The position numbers were made by a program, and so were the translations under genes. A DNA stretch of 6,816 nt from an uncultured Brevibacterium sp. (lineage in GTDB: Bacteria; Actinomycetota; Actinomycetes; Actinomycetales; Brevibacteriaceae), in the NCBI GenBank assembly GCA_902489215.1, contig CABTZE010000110.1, positions 1 through 6,816 on the forward strand. Direction: 5' to 3'. How positions within the stretch are numbered: the first letter of the stretch is position 1; each line of letters begins with the position of its first letter. The notes beneath the pieces were generated by a model, which ran no database searches, was not told the DNA's origin, and was given only the letters and a program-made list of their open reading frames with translations. This document shows, one piece after another, positions 1 to 5,693 of this stretch.

Positions 1-20
1 GCCGCGGCCACCCGGTCTGC

Positions 21-1838
21 TCAGCTGTCTTCGAGCAGGTCAGACAGTTCGAGCCAGCGCTCTTCGAGCTGTTCGGCTTCTTCGCGGTGGCCACGCAGCT
101 CTTCGCCGAGTGCCTGCAGGCCCTCGAAGTCGGTCTGGTCGTGTTCGCCAAGGCGTTCGAGCACCTTCTCGATTTCGCCGTTGACCCGTTCGAGCCTGCG
201 TTCAATCGCGCCGACTTCTTTGCGCTTGGCGTGCCTCTCGGCACCGGTCAGGCCGCTGCTTTCTGAAGCTCCCGAGGCGCCGCTCCCCTGACTCTTGGAA
301 GTTCGGCTGCCGTTTCCGTCGTCATCAGAACCGTCAAGTTCAGCTGCGAGCTTCAGGTACTCATCGATTCCGCCGGGCACGTGGCGCAGTGTGCCGTCGA
401 GGATGGCGTACTGCTGGTCGGTGACGCGCTCAATGAGGTAGCGGTCGTGGGAGACGACGATGAGTGTGCCCGGCCAGGAGTCCATGAGGTCTTCCATGGC
501 GGCGAGCATGTCGGCGTCGACGTCGTTGGTCGGTTCGTCCAGCAGGATGACGTTGGGCTCGTCCAACAGCAACAGCAGCAGCTGGAGGCGCTTCTTCTGC
601 CCACCGGAGAGGTCTTCGACGTAGGAGGACAGGTGTGCCCGCTGGAAGCCCAGACGCTCCAACAGCTGGGCTGGGGTGTAGTCTTTGCCGTCGATCTCAA
701 AGCTCGTCTTGGTCCGCGCCAGCACTTCGCGCACACGGTCACGGCCGATGTCGGCAAGCTGAGAGAACTGCTGGTCGAGCACGCCGAGTTTGACGGTTTT
801 GCCGCGTTTGATTCGCCCGTCGGTGGGCTCCAGACTGCCGGCTATCAGCCCCAGGAGCGTTGATTTTCCTGAGCCGTTACGGCCCAGAATTCCAGTGCGC
901 TCACCCGGAGCGATCCTCCACGTGACGTTTGTGAGGACATAGCCGTCCGGGTAAGCGAAGGCCACGTCTTCAAGATCGACGACGTCCTTGCCCAGACGCG
1001 ACACCGCCAGACGCTTGAGTTCGAGTGAATCGCGCACCGGCGGAATGTCGGCAATGAGCTGATTGGCGGCTTCTACGCGGAACTTCGGTTTGGAGGTGCG
1101 GGCCGGAGCACCGCGGCGCAGCCAGGCGAGTTCTTTGCGCATGAGGTTCTGGCGCTTGGCTTCTGCTGCTGCGGCAAGGCGGTCGCGTTCGACCCTCTGC
1201 AGGACATAGGCCGCGTAGCCGCCCTCAAACTGGTCAACCGTGCCGTCGTGGACTTCCCACGTGTCGGTGCTGACCTCATCGAGGAACCACCTGTCGTGGG
1301 TGACGACCAAGAGTCCGCCGGAGTTCTTGGGCCAGCGCTTGTTGAGGTGCCCTGCCAGCCAGGCAATGCCCTCAACATCCAGATGGTTGGTCGGTTCGTC
1401 GAGTGCGAGAACATCCCAGTCGCCGACCAGCAGGGCTGCGAGCGCCACACGCCTGCGCTGTCCGCCGGAGAGTGCAGAGACTTTCCGGTCCCAGTCGAGG
1501 TCGCCCACGAGGCCGGCGATGATGTCGCGGATGTTGGCGTCCGAGGCCCATTCGTATTCGGGACGGTCGCCGACGATTGCTGTGCCGACGGTGTCATCGG
1601 GGTTGAGGTTGTCGGTTTGGGTGAGGACTCCCACGCGCAGTCCGCCGCGTTGAGTCACGCGCCCGGAATCCGGTTCCATTTGACCGGTCAGCAGCGCCAT
1701 GAGCGTTGATTTGCCGTCGCCGTTGCGGCCGACGATGCCGATGCGGTCGCCTTCGTGGACACCGATGGTGAGCGAATCGAAAACGGTTTTCGTGGGATAA
1801 TCCAGCGAAATGTCTTCGGCTCCGATCAGATGTGCCAC
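21..1838 (-). CDS. ABC-F family ATPase, Uup-like, with C-terminal coiled coil
   Basis: A 605-residue soluble protein with two ABC ATPase domains and no membrane segment, the layout of ABC-F proteins, which act on the ribosome. Domain 1: Walker A GRNGDGKST (37-45), signature LSGGQ (123-127), Walker B with catalytic E148, switch His181. Domain 2: Walker A GRNGSGKST (319-327), LSGGQ (410-414), Walker B with E435, switch His464. The basic linker between them (about 220-285, with WLRRGAPARTSKPKFR) is where the family's P-site tRNA contact region lies. After the second domain come a Ser/Gly/Asp-rich spacer (502-529) and a charged helical tail (530-605) predicted as a coiled coil, as in Uup, which is of similar length. 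The start is GTG, 6 nt after a strong ribosome binding site. It is the last gene of the rsmA-ispE cluster seen here, 151 bp after ispE. The family assignment is firm. Whether it has a housekeeping translation role or gives antibiotic protection cannot be read from the sequence; the conserved setting favours housekeeping. Confidence 0.95.
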   Translation of the reverse strand: MAHLIGAEDISLDYPTKTVFDSLTIGVHEGDRIGIVGRNGDGKSTLMALLTGQMEPDSGRVTQRGGLRVGVLTQTDNLNPDDTVGTAIVGDRPEYEWASDANIRDIIAGLVGDLDWDRKVSALSGGQRRRVALAALLVGDWDVLALDEPTNHLDVEGIAWLAGHLNKRWPKNSGGLLVVTHDRWFLDEVSTDTWEVHDGTVDQFEGGYAAYVLQRVERDRLAAAAEAKRQNLMRKELAWLRRGAPARTSKPKFRVEAANQLIADIPPVRDSLELKRLAVSRLGKDVVDLEDVAFAYPDGYVLTNVTWRIAPGERTGILGRNGSGKSTLLGLIAGSLEPTDGRIKRGKTVKLGVLDQQFSQLADIGRDRVREVLARTKTSFEIDGKDYTPAQLLERLGFQRAHLSSYVEDLSGGQKKRLQLLLLLLDEPNVILLDEPTNDVDADMLAAMEDLMDSWPGTLIVVSHDRYLIERVTDQQYAILDGTLRHVPGGIDEYLKLAAELDGSDDDGNGSRTSKSQGSGASGASESSGLTGAERHAKRKEVGAIERRLERVNGEIEKVLERLGEHDQTDFEGLQALGEELRGHREEAEQLEERWLELSDLLEDS

Positions 1839-1844
1839 GGCGCG

Positions 1845-1852
1845 TCCTTCCT
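1845..1852 (-). promoter_or_regulatory. Ribosome binding site of the ABC-F gene
   Basis: On the minus strand this reads AGGAAGGA and ends 6 nt before the GTG codon at 1838-1836. It is the strongest Shine-Dalgarno match in the window and supports GTG as the true start. Confidence 0.8.
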
Positions 1853-1861
1853 GCAGTCAGC

Positions 1862-1881
1862 CGGCTGAGGCGTTTCAGCCG
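1862..1881 (-). other. Short perfect inverted repeat in the ABC-F leader
   Basis: Seven-base arms CGGCTGA and TCAGCCG are separated by a 6-nt loop, so a transcript of either strand could form a 7-bp hairpin. It ends 9 nt upstream of the ABC-F Shine-Dalgarno. No T-run follows it in the minus direction, so it does not look like an intrinsic terminator. It could be a leader hairpin or chance. The rest of the 151-bp gap (1839-1989) shows only a weaker 5-bp inverted repeat at 1937-1949 and no convincing promoter. Confidence 0.35.
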
Positions 1882-1989
1882 TCGTCTCAGTCTATTGGTC
1901 GCGGCCACAGATCAGCGGGGAGGTTCAGTGTTCGAGCAGACACAGTCTGAGGCGAGGCACAGCCCCACGCGAGCCGCGATCCTCAGCTC

Positions 1990-2898
1990 TCAGTCTTCAA
2001 CTACGTGGGCTCCCGGTGCAGGGCCCGATGTGCGCACGACATTGCGCACGGACGTGCTTGCTTCGAGCATGACCGCAAGATCGAGTGCGTGAGTGTCGTC
2101 TTCGACGAGGAATGCGACCGTCGGCCCCGAACCGGACACGAGTCCCCCGAGAGCCTCGGCTTCACGGCCGGTTTCCAGCACCTCGCGCAGCTGGGGAAGC
2201 ATGTCGCAGGCGGCGGCTTCGAGGTCGTTGTGGAGTGCCTCGGCCAGCTGGTGCGGATCACCGGAGACGAAAGCGGCGACCGCGGCCTCCGCATCGAGAG
2301 TGGGGCCCGGTGCGCGGCCTTCGGCGCGCATCTGGTCCAGCCGCCCGTAGACATTCGGTGTTGACAGCTCGTTCGCTGAGGTTGCCAGCACCCAGTGGAA
2401 CTGCGCATCCGACATGACGGTGGCGAGTTCGTCACCTCGGCCGGTGCCGATGGCGGTGCCGCCCATGAGCGCGAACGGGACGTCTGCACCAAGTGTCGCT
2501 GCGGTGTCGTGAAGCAGCTGCGGGTCGTCCAGACCGATCCACGCGGAATAGGCCACGAGCGCTGCGGCGGCGTCGGCCGAACCGCCGCCCATGCCGCCGG
2601 CGACCGGCACGTTCTTGTCGATGGCAATGTCGACGGGGACGTGGGTGTCTGTCGCCTGTGCGAGCGCGGTTACGGCTTTCCGGGCCAGGTTACGGTCATC
2701 ACAGGGGATGGATGACGAGGCGTAGGGGCCTGCCACTGTCACCTTCGGGTTGGCGGGGTCGTCGGCTTCTGTCAGTGCAACGGTTTCGCGCACATTGAGG
2801 GCGTGGAAGACGGTGACGAGGTCGTGATAGCCGTCGTCGCCGGCTTCGCCGACGCCGAGCATTGCGTTGACTTTGCCGTGAGCGGTGGCCCGGATCAT
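1990..2898 (-). CDS. ispE: 4-diphosphocytidyl-2-C-methyl-D-erythritol kinase
   Basis: A 302-residue GHMP-family kinase. IspE phosphorylates the 2-hydroxyl of CDP-methylerythritol with ATP in the cytosolic MEP route to isopentenyl diphosphate. Visible motifs: the N-terminal HGKVN with the expected catalytic Lys9; the glycine-rich ATP loop GGMGGGSADAA (about 101-111); GADVPF with the expected catalytic Asp139; and the C-terminal GHMP motif SGSGPT (about 255-260). Length is normal for the family. An in-frame GTG at 2925 would add nine residues, but the ATG at 2898 has AGAGGAG just upstream and gives the family-typical start MIRATAHGKVN, so I chose it. It lies 110 bp after rsmA and 151 bp before the ABC-F gene, an order known in other actinobacteria. 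The gene looks intact, with no missing key residue. Confidence 0.97.
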   Translation of the reverse strand: MIRATAHGKVNAMLGVGEAGDDGYHDLVTVFHALNVRETVALTEADDPANPKVTVAGPYASSSIPCDDRNLARKAVTALAQATDTHVPVDIAIDKNVPVAGGMGGGSADAAAALVAYSAWIGLDDPQLLHDTAATLGADVPFALMGGTAIGTGRGDELATVMSDAQFHWVLATSANELSTPNVYGRLDQMRAEGRAPGPTLDAEAAVAAFVSGDPHQLAEALHNDLEAAACDMLPQLREVLETGREAEALGGLVSGSGPTVAFLVEDDTHALDLAVMLEASTSVRNVVRTSGPAPGAHVVED

Positions 2899-2902
2899 GT
2901 GG

Positions 2903-2909
2903 CTCCTCT
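2903..2909 (-). promoter_or_regulatory. Ribosome binding site that decides the ispE start
   Basis: On the minus strand this is AGAGGAG, 4 nt before the ATG at 2898-2896. The longer in-frame GTG start at 2925 would place this site inside the coding region and has no comparable site of its own. Confidence 0.7.
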
Positions 2910-2923
2910 GATTGCTTGAGTCC

Positions 2924-2951
2924 ACACTATCGGCTCGAGCGGATTTGTCAG
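2924..2951 (-). promoter_or_regulatory. Possible ispE promoter
   Basis: On the minus strand, CTGACA (2951-2946; five of six bases of TTGACA) is followed after 16 bp by TAGTGT (2929-2924; fits the actinobacterial TANNNT -10 pattern). Transcription would begin near 2917, giving a leader of about 20 nt with the ispE ribosome binding site. The match is modest and the spacer slightly short. It would let ispE and the ABC-F gene be expressed apart from rsmA. Confidence 0.35.
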
Positions 2952-3008
2952 CTGGACTGAGGTTTTTGTCAGGGCGGCTGGGTGCCTGGGCCTGTGTGCA
3001 GGCGTTGG

Positions 3009-3875
3009 TCAGGCTTGTTCTTCAGCTGCTTCGGCTTCGGCCTTGGCGAGCGCGATGAAGTCCTCGATCGCGAGTGTTTCGCCGCGCGCCTGCGGGCTGA
3101 TGCCTGCGGCTTCGAGAACCTTCTGGGACGCTTCTCCCCCACCGAAAACACCGCTGAGGGCAGCGCGCAGGGTTTTGCGACGCTGGGCGAAAGCCGCGTC
3201 GATGAGCGCGAACACGCGGTCACGTTCAACCTCGTCGGCTCCCGGCAGCGGCTGGGTGTGGCGGACGATCCGCACGAGTCCCGATCCGATGTTCGGTGCG
3301 GGCCAGAAGATGTTCTTCCCTATGTCAGAGCCTCGGGATACGGTTCCATACCACTGGGCTTTGAGGCTGGGCACGCCGTAGACCCTGTTGCCCGGGCGGG
3401 CAGCAAGCCGGTCCGCAACTTCTGCCTGCACCATGACAAGGACATTGTCGATCGAAGGGAACTGCGCCAGGAAGTGCAGAAGCACCGGGACGGCCACGTT
3501 GTACGGCAGGTTTGCTACGAGTGCCCGCGGTTCAGCAGGCAGCTCGGTGACGGGCAGGGCATCGCCGACCACCAGGTCGAACGCGGCGTCAGGACCGTGG
3601 AGTTCTTCTACTGTCCGCGGCAGGCGCGAGGCCAAAAGCTCGTCGAGTTCGACGGCGACCACCGGGTGACCCGCCTCCAGGAGCCCCAGAGTGAGCGAAC
3701 CCAAGCCGGGCCCCACCTCGGCAACGGTGATGCCGGGTTCCAACTGTGCTTCGGCGACGATCATGCGCACCGTGTTGGGGTCGATCACGAAGTTCTGGCC
3801 GCGCTGTTTGGTGGGGCGCAGGCCCAGTTCCGCGGCGATCTCGCGCACAGTGCGGGCGGTCAGGAGGGTAGTCAC
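3009..3875 (-). CDS. rsmA: 16S rRNA (adenine-N6,N6)-dimethyltransferase (KsgA/RsmA)
   Basis: A 288-residue SAM-dependent enzyme. RsmA dimethylates two adjacent adenines in the 3' terminal helix of 16S rRNA (1518 and 1519 in E. coli numbering) during late assembly of the small ribosomal subunit. Motifs in order: RGQNFVID (25-32); SAM-binding EVGPGLGSLT (53-62); acidic VELD (75-78); GDAL (104-107); catalytic NLPYNVAVP (122-130); then the C-terminal RNA-binding part with FWPAPNIGSGLVRI. Length is normal. The GTG start is forced from upstream by an in-frame TAG at 3887-3885, and it gives the family-typical MTTLLTARTVREIAAELGLRPTK. AGGAG lies only 1 nt before the GTG, too close to be a normal Shine-Dalgarno, while a -10-like TAGGCT lies 6 bp upstream, so translation is probably leaderless. 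It diverges from the methyltransferase gene at 3901 and is the first gene of the minus-strand cluster. Confidence 0.97.
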   Translation of the reverse strand: MTTLLTARTVREIAAELGLRPTKQRGQNFVIDPNTVRMIVAEAQLEPGITVAEVGPGLGSLTLGLLEAGHPVVAVELDELLASRLPRTVEELHGPDAAFDLVVGDALPVTELPAEPRALVANLPYNVAVPVLLHFLAQFPSIDNVLVMVQAEVADRLAARPGNRVYGVPSLKAQWYGTVSRGSDIGKNIFWPAPNIGSGLVRIVRHTQPLPGADEVERDRVFALIDAAFAQRRKTLRAALSGVFGGGEASQKVLEAAGISPQARGETLAIEDFIALAKAEAEAAEEQA

Positions 3876-3881
3876 GCTCCT

Positions 3882-3893
3882 AGCCTATAGGCT
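3882..3893. promoter_or_regulatory. Palindromic divergent promoter with two back-to-back -10 hexamers
   Basis: AGCCTATAGGCT is a perfect 12-bp palindrome in the 25-bp gap between the GTG of rsmA and the ATG of the plus-strand methyltransferase. It splits into TAGGCT on the minus strand (3887-3882) and TAGGCT on the plus strand (3888-3893), each fitting the actinobacterial TANNNT -10 pattern. The first bases of the start codons lie 7 bp (rsmA) and 8 bp (methyltransferase) beyond the hexamers, where transcription should begin, so both mRNAs would be leaderless. I see no -35 match on either side. The alternative is an operator for a dimeric repressor. Confidence 0.6.
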
Positions 3894-3900
3894 CGAGGGC

Positions 3901-5118
3901 ATGGATCCTCAGACTGCCGCTGCCCTGCTCAACCCGGATGTGCTGGCTGTTCTCGACTCGATTGAGTACAGCCGTGCCGAGGAAATGCAGACGCAGCAGA
4001 GGCTGCGCAAGCAGGGGCTCACGCCGGAGGTTGCGGCGGCTGTCATGACTCAGGCGCAGCTGCGGGTTGAGGCGCGTGCCAAGTTCGGGCCGTTTGCCGA
4101 TTCGATGCTGTTCACCCGCGATGGGCTGGGACAGGCCACCCGTCTGCCGGTTGCTGCGATGCACGCCAAGCGGATGCACCGGGGTGGGCCTGGGCTGATT
4201 GCGGACCTCGGCTGCGGGATCGGGGCGGATGCTTTGGCTTTTGCCGGTGTGGGTGAGGCGTCCGTGTATGCATGTGATGCTGACGAAGTCACCGCCGCGC
4301 TTGCCGCATACAACCTGCGGCCGTTTGATGCGGTTGCCGAGCACGCCCGCGCGGAGGATTTTGATCTTGCTCGCGCTGATGCGCTGTGGTTGGATCCGGC
4401 GCGGCGCAGTGGGACGAACGCTGATGGTTCGGCGTTCCGCCTGTCTGATCCGGAGGCTTTTTCGCCGAGTCTGTCCTGGGCGTTTGCGGCTGCCCGGCGC
4501 GTGCCGAGTGTCGGCATCAAGCTCGGCCCCGCTTTGGACCACAGTCTTGTGCCGGACGGTTGGGAGGCGCAGTGGGCCTCGCACCGGGGCGATGTTGTTG
4601 AGGTTGCGCTGTTCCACGGGCACGCGCAAGAACGTGAGGGACGAGCTGCCCTCATCTTGGGTGACGAAGGCTCTCTGACGGTGACGGAAGCTGATCTGCC
4701 AGTGGACGAGGTGCCGGTCGCCCCCGTCGGCGACTACCTGTTCGAGCCAGACGGGGCTGTTATTCGGTCCGGCCTGGTGCAGGCTCTGTGCGGTCCGCTG
4801 GGTGCGCACAGGATTCATGAGTCGATTGCGTATCTGTCCGGCGATCGTCCTGCCGAAGGGCCGGTTGCCCAAGCGGTTTCGCAGTACCGAGTGGAGGATG
4901 TTCTGCCCGCCGGGATCAAAGCCGTGCGAGGTGCGCTGGCGGAACGCGGGATCAATCAGGTTGTCATCAAAAAGCGCGGCATGGACATCGACCCTGCCCA
5001 AGTCCGCCGCCAGCTGAAGCTGAGACCGGCCCGGAAAGGCCAGCCGGCCAAGTCTGCGGTTGTCATCTTCACTCGCGCGGGTGACCAGCGCTGTGCAATC
5101 CTCGCCCACGAAGACTGA
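3901..5118 (+). CDS. Class I SAM-dependent methyltransferase with THUMP-like C-terminal domain
   Basis: A 405-residue protein. The N-terminal about 95 residues are helical. A Rossmann-type methyltransferase core follows: SAM motif I DLGCGIGADA (102-111), an acidic residue D126 in YACDAD at the expected end of strand 2, and DPARR (165-169) where many nucleic-acid methyltransferases have a DPPY-like motif. From about residue 315 onward (QYRVEDVLP, then GINQVVIKKRG at 350-360 and a basic KLRPARKG) it resembles the THUMP-like domain found in a conserved but poorly characterised bacterial methyltransferase family. THUMP domains bind RNA, so an rRNA or tRNA substrate is inferred; the target is not known to me. 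The frame is open upstream to 3691, but that part would lie antisense to rsmA. The ATG at 3901 gives MDPQTAAALLNPDVLAVLD and sits 7 nt after a -10-like hexamer, implying a leaderless mRNA. The gene diverges from rsmA and converges on the GH3 gene. Confidence 0.88.
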   Translation: MDPQTAAALLNPDVLAVLDSIEYSRAEEMQTQQRLRKQGLTPEVAAAVMTQAQLRVEARAKFGPFADSMLFTRDGLGQATRLPVAAMHAKRMHRGGPGLIADLGCGIGADALAFAGVGEASVYACDADEVTAALAAYNLRPFDAVAEHARAEDFDLARADALWLDPARRSGTNADGSAFRLSDPEAFSPSLSWAFAAARRVPSVGIKLGPALDHSLVPDGWEAQWASHRGDVVEVALFHGHAQEREGRAALILGDEGSLTVTEADLPVDEVPVAPVGDYLFEPDGAVIRSGLVQALCGPLGAHRIHESIAYLSGDRPAEGPVAQAVSQYRVEDVLPAGIKAVRGALAERGINQVVIKKRGMDIDPAQVRRQLKLRPARKGQPAKSAVVIFTRAGDQRCAILAHED

Positions 5119-5125
5119 GGTCGCC

Positions 5126-5210
5126 GGCGCAGATTTGCGCTCTAATGCAGATTCACGCGCAAATGTGCCGCAACACAGCGCAAATCCGCATTAAAGCGTG
5201 GATCTGCGCC
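5126..5210. repeat. Palindromic repeat, copy 1 (33-bp imperfect hairpin)
   Basis: Begins 8 nt after the methyltransferase stop codon. Arms 5126-5158 and 5178-5210 pair around a 19-nt loop. As plus-strand RNA I count 26 Watson-Crick pairs, 3 G-U pairs and 4 mismatches over 33 positions, with an uninterrupted outer 9-bp helix (GGCGCAGAT with ATCTGCGCC). The 80-bp core 5131-5210 matches copy 2 at 75 and copy 3 at 71 positions. It is placed to act as a 3'-end or termination structure for the methyltransferase mRNA, but no U-run follows. Confidence 0.9.
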
Positions 5211-5218
5211 GATGGCAC

Positions 5219-5240
5219 GGCACGAGGTGGAAGGCCGGAC
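5219..5240. repeat. 22-bp tail block of repeat copy 1
   Basis: A 22-bp block starting GGCACGAGGTGG is identical to 5617-5638. In both places it begins exactly 9 bp after the end of the 80-bp core, so copies 1 and 3 belong to a longer unit of about 110 bp. Copy 2 lacks it. The stretch between this block and copy 2 (5241-5300) shows nothing I recognise. Confidence 0.85.
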
Positions 5241-5300
5241 AGACTGGCAACTCTGGGCTGGCTGCAGGCGGCTAAGTGAGGACGCGCAACCCAGCACGCC

Positions 5301-5380
5301 ACATTTGCGCTCTAATGCAAACTCACGCGCAAATGCGCCGCAACAAAGCGCAAATCCGCATTAAAGCGTGGATCTGCGCC
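5301..5380. repeat. Palindromic repeat, copy 2
   Basis: Same orientation as copy 1 and offset by 170 bp, with 75 of 80 positions identical. Its 3' arm equals that of copy 1, but the outer 5' arm has diverged, so the outermost helix (GGCGC with GCGCC) cannot form. Substitutions at 5320 and 5322 break two further pairs. It appears to be a decaying copy. The 22-bp tail of copies 1 and 3 is absent. Confidence 0.9.
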
Positions 5381-5413
5381 AGAGCCAGAGCGAAAAGGTG
5401 CTCGCCACCGCAG

Positions 5414-5449
5414 CCCCACCCAACACAACCCCAACCAAACCAAACAAAA
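5414..5449 (+). other. 36-nt tract of only A and C (candidate Rho-loading region)
   Basis: All 36 bases are A or C (18 each by my count). It lies in a wider C-rich, G-poor stretch: 5401-5520 has about 51 C and 17 G on the plus strand. RNA continuing out of the methyltransferase gene would be unstructured and C-rich here, the character of Rho utilisation sites. Function is inferred from composition and position only. The rest of 5381-5528 holds no credible gene. Confidence 0.35.
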
Positions 5450-5528
5450 GCGAAGACCGGAGCTCCACCTCGTCAATCAACAACGCACAGCTACTACAGG
5501 AAAGCACCGCAACCAACCAGGCGAGGAC

Positions 5529-5608
5529 ACATTTACGCTCTAATGCAGATTCACGCGCAAATGCGCCGCAACACAGCGCAAAACTGCATTAAAGCGTGAG
5601 TCTAGGCC
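5529..5608. repeat. Palindromic repeat, copy 3
   Basis: Same orientation, offset by 228 bp from copy 2; 71 of 80 positions match copy 1 and 70 match copy 2. The outer helix is lost, but the inner stem (5529-5556 with 5576-5603) persists. Two positions differ in ways that keep or restore pairing: 5535 with 5597 is A-T where the others have G-T, and 5547 with 5585 is A-T where the others have A-C. It lies 76 bp beyond the stop codon of the GH3 gene. Confidence 0.9.
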
Positions 5609-5616
5609 AGTGACCG

Positions 5617-5638
5617 GGCACGAGGTGGAAGGCCGGAC
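5617..5638. repeat. 22-bp tail block of repeat copy 3
   Basis: Identical to 5219-5240 and at the same 9-bp distance from its 80-bp core. Between here and the GH3 stop codon (5639-5683) I see only the palindrome at 5678-5693. Confidence 0.85.
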
Positions 5639-5677
5639 TCGCTGAAAAGGCTGGTCTGGTTGCCGGCAGGTGGACGG

Positions 5678-5693
5678 GTGCGGCTAGCCGCAC
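5678..5693. repeat. Perfect 16-bp palindrome over the GH3 stop codon
   Basis: GTGCGGCTAGCCGCAC reads the same on both strands and contains the TAG stop codon (5686-5684) of the GH3 gene. RNA from either strand could form a 6-bp GC-rich hairpin with a CUAG loop. No T-run follows in either direction, so it is not a standard intrinsic terminator. It may protect the mRNA end, bind a dimeric protein, or be chance. Confidence 0.5.

Noticed and set aside
1889..1894. TAGACT (minus strand) as a -10 element for the ABC-F gene
   Set aside because: It fits TANNNT but has no -35 match at a normal distance; such hexamers are frequent by chance.
1937..1949. CAGAC-ACA-GTCTG inverted repeat between ispE and the ABC-F gene
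   Set aside because: A 5-bp stem with a 3-nt loop is too short and unsupported to call a terminator or operator.
2990..3003. Hairpin GCCTG-TGTG-CAGGC after the rsmA stop as a terminator
   Set aside because: The stem is only 5 bp and no T-run follows on the minus strand.
2982..3890. Plus-strand frame of 302 codons opposite rsmA
   Set aside because: It is an antisense shadow of a gene with complete RsmA motifs and shows no domain of its own.
3880..5109. Long minus-strand frame opposite the THUMP-like methyltransferase gene
   Set aside because: It is antisense to a clear family member and shows no recognisable motif; long antisense frames are usual in GC-rich DNA.
5276..5599. Plus-strand open frame of 107 codons across repeat copies 2 and 3
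   Set aside because: It only looks protein-like because two repeats happen to share a frame; copy 1 is out of frame. It has no convincing ribosome binding site, is rich in Arg and Pro, and resembles no family.
5131..5608. CRISPR array
   Set aside because: The repeats are 80 bp, too long, only three in number, diverged, and unevenly spaced at 170 and 228 bp. No cas genes are present.
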